NCBI GenBank assembly: GCA_013399115.1
Contig: VXAA01004003.1
Coordinates: 249,716 to 313,715, forward strand
Source of the DNA: Anseranas semipalmata
Taxonomy: Eukaryota > Chordata > Aves > Anseriformes > Anseranatidae
DNA length: 64,000 nucleotides
Direction: 5' to 3'
Position numbers and translations under genes: made by a program. This document shows positions 59,118-64,000 of this stretch, piece after piece (positions within the stretch are counted from its first letter, which is position 1; each line of letters begins with the position of its first letter). Below the pieces are notes generated by a model that worked only from the letters and a program-made list of their open reading frames with translations, searched no databases and was not told the origin of the DNA.

Positions 59118-59907
59118 TGAAGCTGCACTAATACTTTCCAATGTCTTTTGAAAATACAGCGCGGTGCGTCATGGAACCGTGTTTGCTTTTAGCAGTCTTA
59201 GGGATGAGAACAAGCCATTGATATAACCAAGTCCTTTTCCCCATTCGCTTCCCATCTTGGTAGAGAATTGATCTCAGAGGATGTTTGGTTGCAAAGACAC
59301 TTGTGAGGCCCTGGACTCCTTTGACATTTTAATGTTCCCTTAAGATGTGAAACTTTTTGATTTGGAGCTGGCGATTGAAAAATTCTGAGGATTGGAAATG
59401 TGAAGTGTAAAAGATTGTGATGAATTTAAGATGAAAGAAAGGAAAGACATTCCAGCATTATCAGCACAAATTGTTAAATGTGTGCACAGTGATACTTCTA
59501 GACTAACCAATTTCTAATACATATTTTTCAATTTACATGCAGTACCTCAGATGGACGCAATACAAAGGATAAGGATATTCATTGCTATTGGCCTTAGTCT
59601 GAATAAATGGTCTTATTGAGCCAAGTAATTGGTTGCACAAGCATAGGCATGCTGTAGTCTCTTGGTTACACACAGTTTAAGAGCTGAAAGCCTCATACTT
59701 AATGCAATTTGTTGGATTTTCTTCAAAAATGTTTTCTTTAGGAAAAGAACTAAGATATCATCGCAAACAGGGTGAGCACAACCTTATGTCACGGTTTGTG
59801 GCCTTCTAATTTATATCTGATTTCTACTTCAAAGTGTAGGGTTTTGATTCTTCCTGTCTTCACCTTCACCATTCCTTTACAGTGATGTGTCATTATTTTG
59901 TTGCGTT

Positions 59908-60615
59908 GATCTGCTCGAGGGCAGGAAGGCTCTGCAGGAGGATCTGGATAGGCTGGACCGGTGGGCCGAGGCCAACTGTATGAAGTTCAACAAGGCCAAG
60001 TGCCGGGTCCTGCACTTGGGGCACAACAACCCCAAGCAGCGCTACAGGCTGGGGGATGAGTGGCTGGAAAGCTGCCTGGCAGAGAAGGACCTGGGTGTGC
60101 TGGTTGATAGTCGGCTGAATATGAGCCAGCAGTGTGCTCAGGTGGCCAAGAAGGCCAACGGCATCCTGGCTTGTATCAGGAACAGTGTGGCCAGCAGGAC
60201 TCGGGAAGTGATTGTCCCCCTGTACTCGGCTCTGGTGAGGCCGCACCTCGAGTCCGGTGTTCAGTTTTGGGCCCCTCACTACAGGAAGGACATCGAGGTG
60301 CTGGATTGGGTCCAAAGAAGGGCAACNNNNNNNNNNNNNNNNNNNNNNNNNNNNNNNNNNNNNNNNNNNNNCTAAAGTTGTGCCAGGGGAGGTTTAGGGT
60401 GGATATTAAGAAAAACTTTTTTACTGAAAGGGTTGTGAGGCATTGGAACAGGCTGCCCAGGGAAGGGGTTGAGTCACCATCCCTGGAGGTATTCAAAAGA
60501 CGTTTAGACGTAGAGCTTAGTGACGTGGTTTAATGATGGACTTGGCAGTGCTAGGCTATAGATTGGACTGGATGATCTTAGAGGTTTTTTCCAACCTGAA
60601 TGATTCTGTGATTTT
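59908..60615 (+). pseudogene. CR1 LINE, 5'-truncated, C-terminal ORF2 to 3' end
   Basis: An open frame from about 59908 to the gap encodes the C-terminal part of CR1 ORF2. It includes [20 protein letters not shown], the block [38 protein letters not shown], and [17 protein letters not shown] through [12 protein letters not shown]. After the gap it continues with [20 protein letters not shown] and [20 protein letters not shown]. The element ends with GGATGATCTTAGAGG and TGATTCTGTGAT, the CR1 3' hallmark. It lacks the endonuclease and the reverse-transcriptase core, so it cannot move. The long intact frames suggest a fairly recent insertion. Confidence 0.95.
60327..60371. other. Assembly gap (45 N) inside CR1
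   Basis: A run of 45 N inside the CR1 ORF2 frame, at the place where the family has its RRATK-type segment. It is likely a repeat-induced gap of approximate size. Confidence 0.99.
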
Positions 60616-61080
60616 TGTTAAACTAGGTAAGCTGTAATATTTCTATGCTAAATCCCATTTTTACTTGTTCTCCCTCCCTTAAACTTAAACAGATTTTTAA
60701 GACCAAAATTAATGTTTTGAGTTTTTCTTCTATTTATGATGCTGTGAGAAAATGGCTCATCCACTGAGCTGTCCATTTGTACAAATAGTGACAACAGTTT
60801 AGAAAGTGAAGCTTGACAATTGGATAAATCTACCTTTTCCCCCAGGGGCAGTATCTTTCCTCTCTTGCAGCACAGTATGAATTTCAGTATTGTAGGTGAT
60901 ACATGTTTCTCTACTAGGTGTTTATGTATTTAAACATGGTGTAAATTGTTATTCTGAGACTTTTTTTTTTTTGTGATATGAGAAGGATGATTTTTCCTTC
61001 AAAGGAAGAGAACGACAAGATGAGACTTGCAAGCATAGGCACTTCTCATGGCATCCGGGATCTGGTGCTTTCTCCTGTAG

Positions 61081-61226
61081 CTCTCCTTCTCCACTGAAAG
61101 GCAATTAACCATTAACCACCGGAGACTTCAGTCGGCGCAGGATAACCATGGCAGTAATAAGCGTTGCCTGGAAGCGCGCGTCTTCCTTCGGCAGTGCCGC
61201 GTCTAGTGATGATAACTTCAGGAAAA
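61081..61226 (+). CDS. Candidate start-codon exon of downstream gene (FAM193A by synteny)
   Basis: A strong acceptor (GGTGCTTTCTCCTGTAG ending at 61080) and a strong GTAAGG donor at 61227 bound a 146-nt exon. The ATG at 61148-61150 has A at -3 and G at +4, and an in-frame TAA lies upstream within the exon. Coding 61148-61226 gives 26 residues (MAVISVAWKRASSFGSAASS then DDNFRK) and leaves phase 1. Seven CpGs in 79 coding bases contrast with CpG-poor flanks. I do not recognise these residues with certainty. The position downstream of RNF4, same strand, after a CpG promoter, suggests FAM193A as in mammals. The next exon is not seen before the window ends. Confidence 0.55.
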
Positions 61227-64000
61227 GTAAGGGGGGCTTCAGCTTGTTTGCTTTCGAATGCAAGGAGTATTTTGTTCCCAGGTGACGTGGAACTTCCAGC
61301 TTTCTGTCCTGGGAAACAGTCAGTTATTAATTGGCATGGTAGCTGTAAATGGCTGTGTTTCTACTGGGTTCTAGGGAACTGTGGTAATGCTGTTAACTCT
61401 TTTTTTTCCTGTTGCTTTGGAAGAAAACGTGGAATTTTATCAATAAAGCTTCCAGAGGATATAATGACTTGGAAAAGGATAAAAAAGAGTTCTCAGTTGA
61501 TAGAGGAGAGCCTGTATTCGTTCATATGCTACGAACAAACAATATTCCTGCACGTGTGGCCAGATTTCATATGACTTAGCTAGCTAGACCTTTGTGGTTG
61601 CTCTGCTGATGGCACGTACATAGCTGCACAGCATTTAGCATATTAAAACAAACAAGAAAAACTAGCCAGGGCCTTGAATCTATTGACAACAGTATCAAAT
61701 GGAGCAGTAGGGGGGTTATTTTGTATCTGGCAGTGAATTCCTCCTGAATACCAGCTCTTCTGGCGACTTAGTAGGCAGGATCATAATTGTCAGTGTTCCT
61801 GACTTCCAAGGGCCTCTTTTCTAACCCTTTGCAGCTTCTCAGAAGGTAAGGAGTAAACTGTTCATCAGATAGAAGTGTCTGAATACATAATAAAACAGAA
61901 GTGATGATTGAGAGTAAACAAATATAATGAAATTTGCTAATTGCTTTTAAGCCTAGATGAATCCTGGTTTAGGTGATTTACTACTTGCAATCTTTAAATA
62001 GGGTTTATGCTAGATCATATCTATCATATCTTTTTTTTCTGAAAAAGCATCCAAACAGGAAGGTCTTTTGGCCTTTGTTATACAAATTTCATGTGCAGTA
62101 CTTAAGCTGTACTTATGACAAAATATTTACATAGGTTTGTTTTTAGCAGTGGAATTCAACTTGGTGTCTACAGAGGTAGGTAGGTAGCACTGCTGGTAGG
62201 ATCTCGACGCTTCATTTTACGAAGCAACTGTGTACTCTTATACATATTTTTTTTTTCCTTAGGATAGTATTTGATAGGGATTAGTTAGTCAGATCAGATG
62301 AAAAACCAGATGAAAAACTCCTCTTTAGTATAACCTTTCTTTACCTTCCAATTTAAAAGTTAAGCAATTGTAGATCATTGTCTTATGAAAGTCCTTTCCG
62401 TATCCAATTACTTTTTAATTTTTCTTTATGAATGCTTCCCCGTTCTTGTAGAGATCATAGCTTCTTTTTCCTGTGTGCTGACACTTTCACGTTGTTGGCA
62501 CTGTAACCTGTGAACTCCATATTTCCTAACAGGTGCTCATTTCCTGGAGGATGTATTTTAGGTTGATTCAGCTAAAAGAAAAATTGTGCGCTATTGAAAA
62601 ATGTGCGGGAGGAAGAGCTCAGAATATATAGACATTGCTCCCTTAAAACTCATTACAGGATAACAATGTCAGCATTCTTTAGAAAGTACTACTTCAAAGT
62701 TGTCTTTTGTAGGTACTACTGAAAAAACTTTCTGGGATACTTTCAGGCACCTTTATTTGCAGCGTAGCTCATTTCGTTTAAGATGTCTATGTTTCTGAAC
62801 ATAGCTTTTTATCGATCAAGGTTTGATGGATTTGTGGTTTGTGAATTTAAGTGGCTGTTTAGAGTTTAGTCTGTTCTGATTACTGTGTTAGAGTAGAATT
62901 GTTATATCTTGTCTCTGAGGACCCAAAGGAAAAAAGATGCAGCTGCTTAATAAACAATTCTTTGTAAATTCACAGGAAGCGTTGCTTTTACCTGTTTTCA
63001 GAGGACTTGCATCCTTACAGAACTTCAAGTTGAAAGAATGTTTTTTTCCTATTCTGCTTTGTTCAATGCTGTCTGATTTCCTTCCTGCTCTATTTCTGAG
63101 GTTTTTGTGTCTAGTCATTTTAAAAACAAAACAACCTTGATTACGTATACTTTTCACAGTGATTTTTTTTCAACTTATTTATGTATGTGGCCTGGCAGAT
63201 GCTAACAGTGCATGGCCAGCACTTTTGCAAACAGTGGAAAAACACATGCCTTTTAACATTCTCCAACTATCAATCCGTATGCCTTATGTTGAACAGCAGG
63301 ACTGTGTACAGGTCACTCAGTCCTGTGATGGGCCTGTAAATAGTTAAGTCATGTTTTAAAACAAACAACAACAAAAAACACTTTTGGCACAAGGTCTTGT
63401 TGGCCAAGTAACTCAGGCTTGAATTTTAGCAGGAGGTGGGAGAGGCTTGTCATCTTGGTTTGGTTTTTGGGTATCTCCCAACAAGGGTGAGACAGGGACA
63501 GTCTTCCCACCCAACCTCACTCTTAACTCCTAACTTTTGCTAAACCAGAAAGTGCTGGTCTCTTAGAGCAAGTCCAGTATACACCTGATACATGTGCTTT
63601 CTTTTTGTGTATATTTCCGTGCCATAGATTGAACATCTATGATGATAAATGCTTTAACTGGAAGAAGAACTTGCTTTGAAATAATTTCAGCTCCTGTTGA
63701 AATTTCTGTTGCCATTTTGACGTAATATCAAAGGTTCTAAGGAATCTCACTGTTGGAGAAGAAGCAAATCATATGTGGGGTCTTGGGGGTGGGAGGATAC
63801 CATTTTGTAGGGGCTTTGAGTCACTCACAGTAGGCTTGCTTCAGTATTTATATGCAAGGTAGATCAGGTTTTCTACATTAAGCCACACTGCCCTCAGCTT
63901 GTCAGCCTGCTTGACCTCTTTTATCCTTGACAAAAATTTATTTTAGGAATATTTTTTCCTAAGCTATGGAGATAGTGTTGTGTTTACATAAATCCAAGCG
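61227..64000 (+). other. Intron or unassigned sequence after candidate exon
   Basis: AT-rich, CpG-poor sequence with no recognised exon or transposable element. Small simple repeats include GTAGGTAGGTAG at about 62173. If the exon at 61081-61226 is real, this is the start of the next intron and continues beyond the window. Confidence 0.4.

Larger units (their letters stand above)
42130..61080 (+). other. Long first intron of downstream gene (inferred)
   Basis: About 19 kb of AT-rich, CpG-poor sequence between the second CpG island and the candidate start-codon exon at 61081. It holds an (AT)n microsatellite, T runs (42237-42254, 45963-45980), an exon-like segment at 46216-46439, CR1 fragments and an ancient LINE. 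Intron status depends on the exon at 61081 being real and transcribed from this promoter. The remaining parts (42200-44180, 44220-46200, 46630-52700, 52920-54370, 57020-59900) show no recognised feature apart from the weak exon candidate at 58975. Confidence 0.45.

Noticed and set aside
59887..60533. Plus-strand open frames as a host gene exon
   Set aside because: The residues match the C-terminal part of CR1 ORF2 and the segment ends with the CR1 3' terminus, so it is a retrotransposon copy.
61164..61574. 136-codon open frame overlapping the candidate start-codon exon in another frame
   Set aside because: It runs through the strong GTAAGG donor at 61227 into AT-rich intron and starts at a non-optimal Met. 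The 26-residue frame from 61148 fits the splice signals better.
1..64000. Search for tRNA, rRNA, CRISPR arrays, operons or phage-like modules
   Set aside because: Nothing resembling them was seen. The window is ordinary vertebrate nuclear DNA with introns and LINE repeats.

Overview
This is a vertebrate, almost certainly avian, genomic window from a draft assembly. The only gene read with confidence is RNF4, a SUMO-targeted ubiquitin E3 ligase, on the + strand. It spans seven coding segments with consensus GT-AG introns and encodes a 194-residue protein. The bird assignment rests on CR1 non-LTR retrotransposon copies of several ages, compact introns and two CpG-island promoters. Two runs of N (645 and 45 bases) and two single Ns show that it is a draft.

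Layout. Bases 1-45 look like the non-coding first exon of RNF4 inside a truncated CpG island. Intron 1 (46-6911) holds three CR1 fragments. Coding runs from 6925 to 15600 and includes a 10-nt microexon at 10495-10504. The long 3' UTR (15601 to about 18260) carries at least three poly(A) signals and three exact Pumilio-type octamers. From 18260 to about 40300 no gene can be supported. That stretch holds an orphan GC/CpG-rich patch (about 20120-20480), a CR1 copy (23300-23465), an AT-rich homeodomain-site-like patch (23690-24000) and a pyrimidine-rich tract (29890-30230).

A second CpG island (about 40330-42130), interrupted by a gap, is the promoter of another gene. It contains a perfect palindromic GTCACGTGAC site and a cluster of ZNF143-like sites, two of which form an inverted repeat. 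By the known mammalian gene order (RNF4 followed by FAM193A on the same strand), the rest of the window is probably the start of FAM193A. This is inference from synteny, not recognition of protein sequence. Its long first intron contains a well-formed candidate start-codon exon (61081-61226), an unexplained exon-like open segment (46216-46439) followed by a poly(A)-like end, an ancient minus-strand CR1-clade LINE (about 54380-57010), and a younger plus-strand CR1 (59908-60615).

How the parts work together. RNF4 reads poly-SUMO chains through tandem SUMO-interaction motifs and ubiquitinates the modified proteins through its C-terminal RING. The exon structure is notable: SIM4 is split between exon 4 and the 10-nt microexon. 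Omitting that microexon would shift the frame and leave a SIM-only, RING-less product. No prokaryotic features (operons, CRISPR, IS elements) are present.
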